Shown here: piece after piece, positions 53,346-62,802 of the stretch
How the letters are laid out: each line of letters starts with the position of its first letter
Numbering within the stretch: position 1 is the stretch's first letter
NCBI RefSeq assembly: GCF_902498195.1
Contig: NZ_CABVIY010000001.1
Span: forward strand, 620,001-684,000
Length of the DNA stretch: 64,000 nt
DNA from: Pseudomonas fluorescens
Lineage (GTDB): Bacteria; Pseudomonadota; Gammaproteobacteria; Pseudomonadales; Pseudomonadaceae
Reading direction: 5' to 3'
Made by a program: the position numbers and the translations under genes
Notes under the pieces: model-generated
The model's database searches: none
What the model was told of the DNA's origin: nothing
The model's input: only the letters and a program-made list of their open reading frames with translations

Positions 53346-53373
53346 CTGCCTTGCGTCAACGCAACGAAGGCAG
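53346..53373. promoter_or_regulatory. dyad in the 5' leader of an oxidoreductase gene
   Basis: Outer arms CTGCCTT and AAGGCAG are perfect complements and enclose TTGCGTCAACGCAA, itself symmetric. It lies 19-46 bases before the oxidoreductase ATG. It could be a second repressor site or an mRNA hairpin. Confidence 0.5.
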
Positions 53374-53391
53374 GACTGACAGAGGATCACC

Positions 53392-54630
53392 ATGAAACAC
53401 ATCTTGATAATCGGCGGTGGCTTTGCGGGTTTATGGAGTGCGGCCTCCGCCGCCCGGCAACTTGAAGAGCTGGGGAAGATTGCGCAAATCACCCTGATCA
53501 ACCCTGATCCGTGGCACAGCATTCGCGTGCGCAACTATGAGGCCGACCTGTCGGATACCCGGGTCGACCTGTCCTCGGTCCTGGCGCCGATCGGCGTCAA
53601 TTTGCTGATAGGCAAGGCCACTTTCATTGATACCGGTAAGCGGGTCGTCACGGCACAGGTGCAAGGATCGACATTGAGTCTTCCCTACGACAAATTGATT
53701 CTCGCCAGCGGCAGTCACCTCGTGCGTCCATCGACACCCGGCGTGGCCGAACACACCTTCGATGTCGACTCTTACGGCGCCGCGCTCAAGCTGCAACGCC
53801 ATATCGATAACCTGGCGAGCGCACCGGCCACGCCCGGCCACTTCACCGCGCTGGTGGTCGGTTCCGGGGCCACGGGGGTCGAGATTGCCTGCGAACTTCC
53901 CGCTCGACTGCGCGCGGCGGCTGGCGGGGGCGACGGTTCGCAAGCCGCTGCCCAGGTGCGGGTGATCCTGGCTGACCGCGGGCCGACGATTGCCCGTGGC
54001 CTGGGAGGAGGGCAGCCGGTCATCGAGCGCGCGTGCCGCGAACTGGGGATCGAGTTGTGGGCGGATTTCGCCCTGGCCTCGGTGGACAGCCGTGGTGTGA
54101 CCCTCGGCGATGGCCGGCGCATCGAGGCGTCAACCGTCGTGTGGTGTGCGGGCATGCGGGCCAGTGAGCTGACGCAATGCGTGGCGGCGACACCGGACAG
54201 CCAGGGCCGGCTCAAGGTCGACAACTGCATGCGCGTCGCGGGCATCGACCACCTGTTCGCCGCGGGCGATGTAGCCCACGCCTTGATCGATGGCGAACAT
54301 CCGTCCGTCATGTCCTGCCAGCATGCACGCCCCATGGGCCGCTTTGCCGGACATAACGCTGTGAACGAACTGTTCGGGCGGCCCCAGCAGCCTCTGAACA
54401 TCGACTGGTACACCAACATCGTCGACCTGGGTCCCTGGGGGGCGGTCTATACGCAGGGGTGGGCGCGAGAGGCTGTAGCAGAAGGGGCCCAGGCCAAAAA
54501 CACCAAATCGGTGATCAACCGCGAGCGGATTTACCCACCTCGTCAAGGTGGACGGGAGCAGATACTGGCGGCGGCGACGCTGGATCTGCAAAGACCACCG
54601 CTACTCAAGCCGATGGCAAGGGTGTCCTAG
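53392..54630 (+). CDS. NAD(P)/FAD-dependent oxidoreductase (NDH-2-like)
   Basis: 412 aa pyridine-nucleotide disulfide-oxidoreductase-family flavoprotein without redox cysteines. FAD site IIGGGFAGLWSA (6-17), NAD(P) site ALVVGSGATGVEIACEL, and second FAD motif HLFAAGDVAHAL. PDPWHSIRVRNYEADLSDTR and the C-terminal part resemble type II NADH:quinone dehydrogenases and related enzymes. Downstream a SnoaL-like gene follows on the same strand after 95 bases. The divergent TetR gene is the probable repressor. Electron acceptor not determinable. Confidence 0.9.
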   Translation: MKHILIIGGGFAGLWSAASAARQLEELGKIAQITLINPDPWHSIRVRNYEADLSDTRVDLSSVLAPIGVNLLIGKATFIDTGKRVVTAQVQGSTLSLPYDKLILASGSHLVRPSTPGVAEHTFDVDSYGAALKLQRHIDNLASAPATPGHFTALVVGSGATGVEIACELPARLRAAAGGGDGSQAAAQVRVILADRGPTIARGLGGGQPVIERACRELGIELWADFALASVDSRGVTLGDGRRIEASTVVWCAGMRASELTQCVAATPDSQGRLKVDNCMRVAGIDHLFAAGDVAHALIDGEHPSVMSCQHARPMGRFAGHNAVNELFGRPQQPLNIDWYTNIVDLGPWGAVYTQGWAREAVAEGAQAKNTKSVINRERIYPPRQGGREQILAAATLDLQRPPLLKPMARVS

Positions 54631-54725
54631 CGACGCGTTCGAACACGGGTGCAGCCCTCCAAACGGACGATGTTGGCGCCCGCACGGAGGGCTATCGTCC
54701 AGGGACAAAAAACACGGAGGTCACG

Positions 54726-55181
54726 ATGGACATCAAGACGCTGCTGCTTGAGCGCGAACTCAACGAGGTCCTTGGCCGCTATGCGCGCGCCTGCGACCAG
54801 CGGGACTGGTCCGCGCTGGACGATGTGTTTGTGGAGGAGGCCACCGCTGACTACGGCGGCGTACACCTGTTGCAAGGACGCGCGCCGATCGTGGCCATGG
54901 TCCGTATGCACCTGGACGGTTGCGGGCCTTCCCAGCATTTGCTCGGCAACCTGCGGGTGGATGCCGGTGAATCGTCGGTCGAGAGCCGGGTGTACGTGCG
55001 TGCCGCGCATCGCGGAGCGGGCAGCCTGCAGGACATGACCTATGAAACCCTGGCTGAGTATCAGGATCGCTGGGTATCAACGGCCCGGGGTTGGCGTATT
55101 GCCCATCGGCGCATGGACATCAGTCATGAACTGGGATCGCGCGAGGTCCTTCGCCCGCTGCCACAGGCTGCACGCGGATAA
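54726..55181 (+). CDS. SnoaL-like (NTF2-fold) protein
   Basis: 151 aa protein with the SnoaL-like fold used by dehydratases, isomerases and small-ligand hydrolases: ELNEVLGRYARACDQRDWSA (first helices), LQGRAPIVAMVRMHLDG, SQHLLGNLRVD, YETLAEYQDRWVSTARGWRI at the strands, and IAHRRMDISHEL. CACGGAGGTCACG precedes the ATG at 54726. It follows the NDH-2-like oxidoreductase gene and may be co-transcribed. Function unknown; the Tyr/Asp/His residues at the pocket are only suggestive. Confidence 0.85.
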   Translation: MDIKTLLLERELNEVLGRYARACDQRDWSALDDVFVEEATADYGGVHLLQGRAPIVAMVRMHLDGCGPSQHLLGNLRVDAGESSVESRVYVRAAHRGAGSLQDMTYETLAEYQDRWVSTARGWRIAHRRMDISHELGSREVLRPLPQAARG

Positions 55182-55276
55182 CGTTGATTGGCTGGCGGCG
55201 GTGAAGCGGGATGGGGAAGGCGTCGCCATGGCCTGGCGAAAGCTGCACAGGCCACGGTCCCGAACGGGTGCGCGTC

Positions 55277-55720
55277 CTAGCCGGCGCTGATGTTGCCGCA
55301 GAAAAGAGGACGGCTGCCGTCTGCCGCACTGCTGCGAACGAGCAAGGCGTAGTCACCCTGGGTCAGTTTGCCCAGTGCTACGGGGGCCTGGGCCCAATGC
55401 CGGGTTCGCGGGGCCAGCGAAGGGTAGTCGACGCTGTTGGCCTGCCGGGTCTCGTACGCCGGTTGTGCGCTCAGGTGCTCGCAGGTGCCGGCGTAGAGAG
55501 CAGTGTCGAGGCGGCTGGAGACCGCCATGTCGTGGGGGACCCCGCCGACGGTGAGCCAGATGCTGGTGTGATCGCCCACCGGGCTGAGGGTGGCGCGAGC
55601 GATATGCTGTGCGTTCTGTGGGGTAGCCACCAGGGGAACATCGATGACTTCAGACCTGCTTGCGCAGCCTGAAATCACCCCGGTCGCCACGACCAACGCC
55701 AGCCAAGATCTTCTGTTCAT
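55277..55720 (-). CDS. hypothetical lipoprotein
   Basis: 147 aa protein with a type II signal peptide: NRRSWLALVVATGVISGC, lipobox VISGC with Cys19 as the acylation site, so it is expected to be an outer- or inner-membrane-anchored periplasmic protein. The mature part has two cysteines (TCEHL and LFCGNIS) that could pair, and no family I recognise. AGGAGATCTGTG precedes the ATG at 55720. It converges on the SnoaL-like gene. Confidence 0.78.
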   Translation of the reverse strand: MNRRSWLALVVATGVISGCASRSEVIDVPLVATPQNAQHIARATLSPVGDHTSIWLTVGGVPHDMAVSSRLDTALYAGTCEHLSAQPAYETRQANSVDYPSLAPRTRHWAQAPVALGKLTQGDYALLVRSSAADGSRPLFCGNISAG

Positions 55721-55951
55721 CACAGATCTCCTGATTAGAGGTGCGTGGATTTCCCCCCTGTGGAGTTTAGTGGCCGGCTGCGCGCAGGGGATCCAACTGA
55801 TGGGTGGTCACCGGCCGCCTTCCAACCCGCCCCGAGGCGTGTGGATGGGGTGAGTCTTGGTATTCCTGATGGGAATGCATTGCATGAAATTAATGAATTT
55901 TTATTATTGGTGGCGGTGACGTAGGTTGATTCGAGGACATGGAGAACCGCC

Positions 55952-56668
55952 TTGAAATCATCCCCCCTCAATGCAGCTGAAAAATTCGATACCTCACGCG
56001 CCAATGAATAAGGTCGGCAGAGCCGTATTGCACTCGCCGGCTATGACGCCTGCCAGGACCTGGCGGCGTGCATCCTGGCGGCAAGCCTTGGCGATACGGG
56101 CAGGGCAAAAATCCTGGTGGTGGGCGCGGGCGGTACAGCGCAGGAAATCATCGCCATGGCCAGGCTTGAGCCGGCCTGGCGCTTCACGGCCGTTGACCCC
56201 TCCGAGCCGATGCTGGACGCCGCGAAACAGCAACTGGCCGCCCACCACCTGCTCGACCGTACGACCCTGCATCCCGGGTACGTCGAAGATCTGCCAGCAG
56301 ACGCGTCCTACGACGCCGCCACCTTGATCGGCGTTCTCCATCATCTCGAAGGGGATGATGCCAAGCGACACATCCTGCGCTCCATTCAGGCCCGGCTGAA
56401 GCCCGGTGCGCCGCTGATTGTCGCGGGCAATCACTACGCCTACGCCAGCCAGCCGCTGCTGCTGGCCGCCTGGGGGCAGCGGTGGCGCCAACAGGGGGCC
56501 AGCCCGGATGAAGTGAAGGTCAAGCTGGGGAAAATCCTGCAGGGCGCGGATCCTCCACATTCCGAGGCGGCGGTTCAAAGGCTTTTGCATGAAGCCGGGT
56601 TCGGCGATGCAACCCGGTTCTTCAGCAGCCTTTTCTGGGGCGCCTGGTTGACCTGTAAAGCGCGTTGA
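55952..56668 (+). pseudogene. class I SAM-dependent methyltransferase, broken by in-frame stop
   Basis: From the TTG at 55952 (GGAG 7 bases upstream) the frame reads LKSSPLNAAEKFDTSRANE, then TAA at 56009-56011, then GRQSRIALAGYDACQDLAAC and the SAM-binding KILVVGAGGTAQEII. It ends normally with AVDPSEPMLDAAKQQL and RFFSSLFWGAWLTCKAR. Relatives have Tyr at the stop position (RANEY), so a TAC/TAT to TAA change is likely. A shortened protein from an internal GTG is conceivable but would lose the N-terminal helix. No ATG in this frame gives the full domain. Confidence 0.75.
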
Positions 56669-56820
56669 ACAGGCTCTTGAGCAATCGGTATGTGGTTGAA
56701 GGTGGTCTTTGAGAAGGGTCGCGATCGAGCCAAAGCGGCCTTTCGAGGAAGGCAGCTGACGACCAGAAACGCACGCTAAGCGCCACGCATTTGCCTGAGG
56801 CCTATCGCGTGGGTAGAATG

Positions 56821-56839
56821 CGATTCATTATCAATTATG
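56821..56839. promoter_or_regulatory. candidate Fur box
   Basis: On the minus strand CATAATTGATAATGAATCG contains CATAAT and GATAAT hexamers of the Fur consensus. It lies about 20-35 bases before the sigma-factor gene, as expected for an iron-regulated fecI-type gene. Confidence 0.65.
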
Positions 56840-56855
56840 TACTTGCGGGATGCCG

Positions 56856-57371
56856 ATGCGCAGCGACGATACACTAGGTACTGCAGATCTAGGGTTGCTC
56901 TATCGCACCCACCACTCGTGGTTACACGGCTGGCTAAGCCGACGCATTGGATGTCGCGAAAACGCAGCAGACTTGGCGCAAGACACGTTCGTGCGTCTGC
57001 TCAAATCCCGTCAGTCAAGCCCCTTGCGCGAACCCCGTGCCTATCTGAGCAGCATCGCCCGCGGGCTGATGATTGATCAGTATCGTCGGCGCGAACTCGA
57101 ACGTGCCTACCTGGAGAGCGTCGCGTCGCTGCCTCAACATGAGGTTCCCTCGGAAGAAAGCCGGCTGCTGATTCTTGATGCGCTCGAGCGGATAGACCGC
57201 ATGCTCGACATGCTTAAGCCGAGAGTTCGCCAGGCGTTTTTATTTGCCCGGCTCGACGGCTTGACCTGCGCGCAAATAGCCGAAAAGTTGGGTGTTTCCC
57301 GCGCGACAGTGGAACGCGACCTGGCCATGGCCCTGCAACACTGCTATCGCTTGCGTTATGTCGAGGCGTGA
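56856..57371 (+). CDS. FecI-type ECF sigma factor
   Basis: About 171 aa extracytoplasmic-function sigma factor. Region 2: WLHGWLSRRIGCRENAADLA then QDTFVRLLKSRQ and LREPRAYLSSIARGLMIDQY; region 4: DMLKPRVRQAFLFARLDGLT, AQIAEKLGVSRATVERDLAM. GCGGGATGCCG precedes the ATG at 56856; an ATG at 56850 is an alternative. It overlaps the anti-sigma gene by 14 bases and is followed by a TonB receptor: a cell-surface-signalling iron-uptake locus. A candidate Fur box lies upstream. Confidence 0.93.
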   Translation: MRSDDTLGTADLGLLYRTHHSWLHGWLSRRIGCRENAADLAQDTFVRLLKSRQSSPLREPRAYLSSIARGLMIDQYRRRELERAYLESVASLPQHEVPSEESRLLILDALERIDRMLDMLKPRVRQAFLFARLDGLTCAQIAEKLGVSRATVERDLAMALQHCYRLRYVEA

Positions 57372-58347
57372 GCCGCAGGCGCTGGATCCGGCCGTTGTCG
57401 ACCAGGCGATCCACTGGCAGGTGCGGCTTCGCTTCAATCAGCCAGATGAGCAAACACAGCGCACTTTCGAGCACTGGCTGCAGCAGCGCCCGGAGCACGT
57501 GTTGGCGTGGCAGCGTGTGGAAGCGCTCGGGGATGAGTTCGCGGGCGTGCCAGCGCAATTGGCCCGACAAACCCTTGATGTCACCCACCATGGCATGCGT
57601 CGACGGGAAAGCCTGAAGCTGCTGGGCCTATTGGCCACCGTTGGCGCAGCCGCCTGGCTCGGCCGGGATTACACACTCGTGCCGGCCATGCTTGCGCAGC
57701 AGCGCAGTAGCACCGGCGAGCAACGACGTGTCCAGCTCGATGACGGCAGCCTTATCCAGCTCAATAGCGACAGTGCTGTCGACAGCGATTTCGACGCACA
57801 GCGACGCCTGATCATTCTGCGGCGTGGCGAAATCATCGTGAATGTCGGCGCGGATGAACGCTCGGCGCAAACGCGACCTTTCTGGGTTCAAACACGCGAC
57901 GGGGTGATGCGCGCCCAGAGTCCCCGCTTGCTGGCGCGCGAGCGTGACGACGGCACCCTGCTGGCGGTTCAGGGAGGCTCGGTCACCGTGTTTCCTGGCG
58001 CCAGGCAAACCCTTGCCGGTAGCGAAAGCAGCAGTATCCAGGCCGCCAATCAGCTGCTGTTCACCTCAAGTGGCAGCCGTGAGTTCAGGGATAACGGCCT
58101 TGATGTCTGGAGCTGGAGTGACGGGGTGATCAGTGCGCGCAATATGCGCCTCAGTGATTTTATTGTGGAGTTGTCGCGCTATCGCCCCGGCGTATTGCGC
58201 TGCGCCGCAGAGGTGGCAGATCGTCGGGTTTCCGGCACCTTTCAGCTCGCCGACAACGATCAGGTACTGGCATTGGTCGCGCAGTCGCTGCGCTTGCGCG
58301 TTGATTTCCGGACCCGTTACTGGGTGACGTTGACCGCCGCCAGCTGA
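57358..58347 (+). CDS. FecR-type anti-sigma factor/regulator
   Basis: 329 aa inner-membrane regulator of a FecI-type sigma factor. The N-terminal cytoplasmic domain has HWQVRLRFNQPDEQTQRTFE and WLQQRPEHVLAWQRVE; a single membrane segment is near residues 84-100 (LLGLLATVGAAAWLG); the periplasmic FecR domain contains QRRVQLDDGSLIQLNSDSAV and RRGEIIVNV; a C-terminal STN-like part (VSGTFQLADNDQVLALVAQS) contacts the receptor signalling domain. It should pass the siderophore signal from the next gene's receptor to the sigma factor. Confidence 0.93.
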   Translation: MSRREPQALDPAVVDQAIHWQVRLRFNQPDEQTQRTFEHWLQQRPEHVLAWQRVEALGDEFAGVPAQLARQTLDVTHHGMRRRESLKLLGLLATVGAAAWLGRDYTLVPAMLAQQRSSTGEQRRVQLDDGSLIQLNSDSAVDSDFDAQRRLIILRRGEIIVNVGADERSAQTRPFWVQTRDGVMRAQSPRLLARERDDGTLLAVQGGSVTVFPGARQTLAGSESSSIQAANQLLFTSSGSREFRDNGLDVWSWSDGVISARNMRLSDFIVELSRYRPGVLRCAAEVADRRVSGTFQLADNDQVLALVAQSLRLRVDFRTRYWVTLTAAS

Positions 58348-58381
58348 GTCCATGCGTACTTTTCTCCTGCCTGAAAAAATT

Positions 58382-58400
58382 AATGAGGTAGTTTCTCATT
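58382..58400. promoter_or_regulatory. inverted repeat upstream of the TonB receptor
   Basis: AATGAG-N7-CTCATT, 70-88 bases before the receptor ATG, with AATGAG resembling half of a Fur-type site. It could be a Fur site or part of the ECF-sigma promoter. The match to the consensus is weak. Confidence 0.4.
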
Positions 58401-58469
58401 CTCGTTCGACTTGTAAGGAAGGCCGACGTTACAGGCCAATCTGCCGATACCCTTCCATGGAGCGAGAAA

Positions 58470-60881
58470 ATGAGTTCGTCCCCGGTTACACAGCGCCATC
58501 CATTGAATCGTGCCGTACACGGCGCGATCCTGGGTTTGATCGTCAGCAGCTACGCATTACCGTCGCAGGCAGCATCTTCGAGCGCTGAACACCACAACCA
58601 GGTCCAGCAATGGAATATCGCTGCCGGCCCACTGGCGCCAGCGCTCGACCGCTTTGCGCGCGAGGCTGGCATCAGTCTTTCCTTCGATGCCCCGAGCGTA
58701 GCGAACCGCACTACGGGAGGCGTGAACGGCACCTTCGATACATCGGCAGCGCTGTCAACGTTGTTGCAGGGAAGCGAATTGCAGATCGAGCAGCAAGGCC
58801 CGAACGCTTACCTGCTGATACCTCGGCAAAAGCCTGCCGGCCCGCTCGAAATCGGCGCAACCGACATCGAGGACTACCGCCTCGCGCCCCTTATCATCAA
58901 TGCCAAGGTCAAGGTCAATGCCGACGACGACACCCATTCGGTGGTCGCCAAGGAACTCTGGGTCGGCGGCAAGGTGGCAACCAGCATCCTCAACACGCCG
59001 GCCTCGGTGTCGGTGGTGACCCGCAAGGAAATGGAGCAACGCAGCGTCAGCACCACGGAAGAGGCGCTTCAGTACACGCCGGGCGTGGTCAGCGACTTTT
59101 ACGGTACGGACGACCGCAACGACTATTTCCAGATCCGCGGCTTCCAGGCCACCACCTACCGTGACGGCTTGACCCTGAGTTCAATGCGCGGTGTCCGCGA
59201 AGATCCTTTTGCCTATGAGCGCATCGAAATTCTGCGTGGCGCCAACTCCACGCTGTTTGGCCCGGCGGACCCGGGGGGCTCGGTGAACTTCGTGACCAAG
59301 CAGCCGCGCTTCGAGCAGTTTGGCCAGGGCTATGTGACCTACGGTTCCTTTGACCATGTCGAGACAGGCGTCGATGTGGGGGATGTGCTGAACGACGAAA
59401 AAACCCTGGCCGGCCGCTTTACCGCCAAAGGGCAAAACAGCGACCGCGAGTACGACCACTCACAGGACGATAACCAGTTGTTCATGGGGGGCCTCACCTG
59501 GGCACCCACGGATTACACGTCGGCCACCATGATTCTGGACTACCTGAAAACCGAAAGTTCGCCGAACAGCGGTGGCTATCCGCTGGACAAGGAATACGAC
59601 CGCAGCAAATTTTTTGGTGAGCCCAGCTACAATTTTCACGATGTCGAGCGCACCAGCCTCAGCGGCAACGTCACCCATGACTTCGACAACGGCTTCGTGC
59701 TGCGCAGCAACCTGCGTTACAGCAAGCTGACCGATGACTACGGCTACGTTTACCTGAGCGATAACGCCTCGCGTGTCGGCACGACGGTCCCCCGCTATCT
59801 GCTGGGGACGGACAGCGATGCCGACCAGTTCAACGGCAACCTGATGCTGCAATACGATGCCCGTTTCGAGAACATCGACAGCAGCACCCTGGTGGGCGTG
59901 GAATATCTCGACTCGTCGACCAAAGAAAGCTCGGTCTACGACCTGGCGTCCTCGATCGACATTGCCAACCCGGTGTTCACTGGCGTTTCAAGCGCACTCA
60001 CGCCGTATACCGCCAAAAAGAGCGACGCGACCACCAAGGCGGTATTCCTCCAGCAGAACCTGTCGTTCTACGAGCGTTTCATCGTCACCGGCGGTGTGCG
60101 CAACGACTCCATGGACCTGTCCAGCAAGGGCTACAACCAGTTCTCCAGCCCGGTGCAATTTGATGACAAGGACAACTTTTCCGAAACCTCTTATCGCGGT
60201 GCGTTGACCTATATCGTCAACGATGAGGTGTCCACCTACGTCAGCATGGTGGAATCCGTCTCGCCCCCTCAGGTGGGCGTTACACCGCAAACGGGCAAGC
60301 AGTACGAAGTCGGCGTGAAGTATTCGCCGATGGCGATGGACGCGTTGTTCTCGGCAGCCGTTTATGACCTGACCCAGGAAAACGTCACCATCGCTGTGGT
60401 GCTGCCGAGCGGCATCATTGAGCAGCAGACGGTGGGGGAGTCGCGGGTGCGCGGCCTCGACCTGGAGGCCAAGGCGCAAGTGACGCAGAACCTCAGCCTG
60501 ATCGGCGCCTATTCCTACATGAAGTCCGAGGTGCTACGCGGCACGTTGTACGACGGCAGCTCCCTCAAGGGTAACCAGTTCACCACGGCACCGAAGCACT
60601 CCGCTTCGCTGTGGAGTTACTACGACTTGCCCGGCACTGACGTCAGCGTCGGCCTCGGCGCACGCTACGTAGGCGCTTATTACATGGACGCCGCCAACAC
60701 CAGCAAAAGCGATGGCACCACGTTGTTCGACGCCGCCTTCAATTACCGGATTGCCAAGGGCACCGACCTGGCCGTGAATGTCAACAATCTGCTGGATGAG
60801 CAACACGTGGTCGGTTCCGGCACGGCGAACTATTACAACCCGGGTCGCGAAATTACCGCCAAAGTGAGTTACAACTGGTAA
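58470..60881 (+). CDS. TonB-dependent siderophore receptor with signalling domain
   Basis: 803 aa outer-membrane transducer. Signal peptide 1-35 (ending SQA-AS); STN signalling domain about 47-118 (WNIAAGPLAPALDRFAREAG and GSELQIEQQGPNAYLLI); plug about 170-285 (SILNTPASVSVVTRKEMEQR, IRGFQATTYRDG, EILRGANSTLFGPADPGGSV); then a 22-strand barrel ending in the terminal motif KVSYNW. Members import ferric siderophores using TonB energy. With its FecI/FecR partners it should induce its own expression. The siderophore is unknown; ferrichrome- or pyoverdine-type ligands are possible. Confidence 0.94.
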   Translation: MSSSPVTQRHPLNRAVHGAILGLIVSSYALPSQAASSSAEHHNQVQQWNIAAGPLAPALDRFAREAGISLSFDAPSVANRTTGGVNGTFDTSAALSTLLQGSELQIEQQGPNAYLLIPRQKPAGPLEIGATDIEDYRLAPLIINAKVKVNADDDTHSVVAKELWVGGKVATSILNTPASVSVVTRKEMEQRSVSTTEEALQYTPGVVSDFYGTDDRNDYFQIRGFQATTYRDGLTLSSMRGVREDPFAYERIEILRGANSTLFGPADPGGSVNFVTKQPRFEQFGQGYVTYGSFDHVETGVDVGDVLNDEKTLAGRFTAKGQNSDREYDHSQDDNQLFMGGLTWAPTDYTSATMILDYLKTESSPNSGGYPLDKEYDRSKFFGEPSYNFHDVERTSLSGNVTHDFDNGFVLRSNLRYSKLTDDYGYVYLSDNASRVGTTVPRYLLGTDSDADQFNGNLMLQYDARFENIDSSTLVGVEYLDSSTKESSVYDLASSIDIANPVFTGVSSALTPYTAKKSDATTKAVFLQQNLSFYERFIVTGGVRNDSMDLSSKGYNQFSSPVQFDDKDNFSETSYRGALTYIVNDEVSTYVSMVESVSPPQVGVTPQTGKQYEVGVKYSPMAMDALFSAAVYDLTQENVTIAVVLPSGIIEQQTVGESRVRGLDLEAKAQVTQNLSLIGAYSYMKSEVLRGTLYDGSSLKGNQFTTAPKHSASLWSYYDLPGTDVSVGLGARYVGAYYMDAANTSKSDGTTLFDAAFNYRIAKGTDLAVNVNNLLDEQHVVGSGTANYYNPGREITAKVSYNW

Positions 60882-60985
60882 GCCGGCGTGTAAGCCTTTT
60901 TCCCGCACAGGAAGGGGTGCCCGCTGTGCAGCGGGCACCGTCAACCTGGCCATCAATCGACGAGCAACCGGTCGCCATCGAGGGC

Positions 60986-62119
60986 TCAGTTAGCCATCAC
61001 CTCGTCCAGCGCCTGCTCAAGGGTGCTGACCGTTCGCTCGATATTGTGCAGCTTTTCCAGTCCGAACAGACCGATGCGAAAGGTCTGGAAGTCGGCCGGC
61101 TCGTCGCATTGCAACGGCACTCCGGCGGCGATCTGCAGGCCGTGGCTGGCAAATTTCTTGCCGTTCTTGATGTCGGCATCGTCGGTGTAGCTCACCACGA
61201 CGCCGGGGGCCTGAAAGCCGGCGGCGGCCACGCTCTTGATGCCTTTGCCGGTCAACATGGCGCGCACCCGATCGCCCAGCGCCTGTTGTTCGTCGCGGAC
61301 CTTGTCGAAACCGTAGGCTTGCGTCTCTTTCATCACTTCGTTGAATCGCGCGAGGGAATCGCTGGGCATGGTCGCATGGTAGGCATGGCCGCCCTGTTCG
61401 TAGACCTGCATGATCTGAAGCCACTTTTTCAGGTCGCAGGCGAAGCTGCTGCTTTGCGTCTGTTCGATGCGCTCGAGGGCCAAAGCACTGAACATCACCA
61501 GCGCGCAGCAAGGGGAGGCGCTCCAGCCTTTCTGCGGTGCGCTGATCAGCAGGTCGACGGCGCATGCGTGCATATCCACCCAAAGCGTGCCCGAGGCGAT
61601 GCAGTCCAGCACGAACAGGCCACCCACGGCATGCACGGCGTCGCCGACGGCCCGCAGGTACTCGTCGGGCAGGATGATCCCGGATGAGGTTTCAACGTGG
61701 GGGGCGAAGACAATCTGCGGCTTGTGCGCCGCAATGGCTGCCAGCACTTCGTCCAGGGGAGGGGGGGCGTAGGCGGCCTGGCGACCGGTGTCGACCGGTC
61801 GGGCCTTGAGCACCGTGGTGGCCGCCGGGATGTTGCCCATCTCAAGGATCTGGCTCCAGCGATAACTGAACCAGCCGTTGCGTATCACCAGGCATTGCTG
61901 GCCGGTGGCAAACTGTCGCGCCACCGCTTCCATGCCGAATGTGCCGCTGCCCGGGACCACCGCCACGGCCTGGGCGTTGTAGACCTGTTTCAGGGTCGTG
62001 GAAATGTTCTTCATCACGCCTTGAAATGACTGCGACATGTGGTTGAGCGAGCGGTCGGTGTAGACCACGGAGTACTCGACCAGCCCCTCGGGATCGATAC
62101 TGGGATATAGCTTTGACAT
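60986..62119 (-). CDS. class V aminotransferase (alanine-glyoxylate aminotransferase-like)
   Basis: 377 aa PLP enzyme. VVPGSGTFGMEAVARQFA binds the cofactor, FVLDCIASGTLWVDMHACAV carries the PLP-ring Asp, and the Schiff-base lysine is K197 in SAPQKGWSASPCCALVMF. The RIGLFG-containing C-terminus resembles the alanine/serine-glyoxylate aminotransferase and AEP-transaminase group. The ATG at 62119 was chosen because GGAGTCACCC lies just upstream; longer frames have no homology. It stands alone; amino donor and acceptor unknown. Confidence 0.9.
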   Translation of the reverse strand: MSKLYPSIDPEGLVEYSVVYTDRSLNHMSQSFQGVMKNISTTLKQVYNAQAVAVVPGSGTFGMEAVARQFATGQQCLVIRNGWFSYRWSQILEMGNIPAATTVLKARPVDTGRQAAYAPPPLDEVLAAIAAHKPQIVFAPHVETSSGIILPDEYLRAVGDAVHAVGGLFVLDCIASGTLWVDMHACAVDLLISAPQKGWSASPCCALVMFSALALERIEQTQSSSFACDLKKWLQIMQVYEQGGHAYHATMPSDSLARFNEVMKETQAYGFDKVRDEQQALGDRVRAMLTGKGIKSVAAAGFQAPGVVVSYTDDADIKNGKKFASHGLQIAAGVPLQCDEPADFQTFRIGLFGLEKLHNIERTVSTLEQALDEVMAN

Positions 62120-62259
62120 GGGTGACTCCTTTGGCAGAAATCTCAGTGGTATCGACCCTGCCCTAAGCCTTGGCAAATGACAAGATTGCCCGGGAGTCAA
62201 TGGCGACTTCTGTCGGGCGGCGGGCAGCATCAGGTCGATGACTGGACACGGCAATGCTC

Positions 62260-62802
62260 TCAGTTGGCGCGCAGTTGTGGAGGGGGTGTCGCGGGCAAGC
62301 TGTGCAGAAATGCGCCAATCTGCCGCCTGTTTCGCAAGTGCACCGTAGGAATACGCGGGCCAATGGCTTGACGCACGGCCTCGATACCCGGGCGGTAGCC
62401 ACGATCGAAACGCCATACGAAGTTCAGGAAGGTCAGGAACGCCCGGTCGAGCTTCTCGGTACAGCCTGCCGGAAGGTCCGCGCGAGGGCGGTTCATCAGG
62501 CTGCGCATGATCACCCGGGTGAAACAGGTGAGCCGCGGGGTATCGAGCCAGATGATCAGGTCGGCACGGGGCAGGCGCAGGTCGAATGTGCGCCGGGCAT
62601 AGTTGCCTTCACAGATCCAGGCATCCGCGGCGATCGCTTCGCTGACGCGTGCGCGAAACTGCCCGGCGTCGGGCTCGATCCAGCCGGGCTCCCAAAACAG
62701 GGTGTCCAGATGCACCACGGGCAGACCGAGGCGCTTGCCCAAGGCGCGGGCAAGGGTAGATTTGCCGCTACCGGCATTGCCTAGAATTACAATCCGTTGC
62801 AT
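62260..62802 (-). CDS. P-loop adenylate-kinase-like ATPase (FlaR-type)
   Basis: 180 aa nucleoside-kinase-like P-loop protein. RIVILGNAGSGKSTLARALG carries Walker A (GNAGSGKST, residues 8-16); VVHLDTLFWEPGW and DAWICEGNYARRTFDLRLPR, DLIIWLDTPRLTC are shared with the family called DNA-topology-modulation protein FlaR in some genomes. Likely a small kinase; the substrate is not known and the FlaR name is historical. No partner gene. Confidence 0.88.
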   Translation of the reverse strand: MQRIVILGNAGSGKSTLARALGKRLGLPVVHLDTLFWEPGWIEPDAGQFRARVSEAIAADAWICEGNYARRTFDLRLPRADLIIWLDTPRLTCFTRVIMRSLMNRPRADLPAGCTEKLDRAFLTFLNFVWRFDRGYRPGIEAVRQAIGPRIPTVHLRNRRQIGAFLHSLPATPPPQLRAN

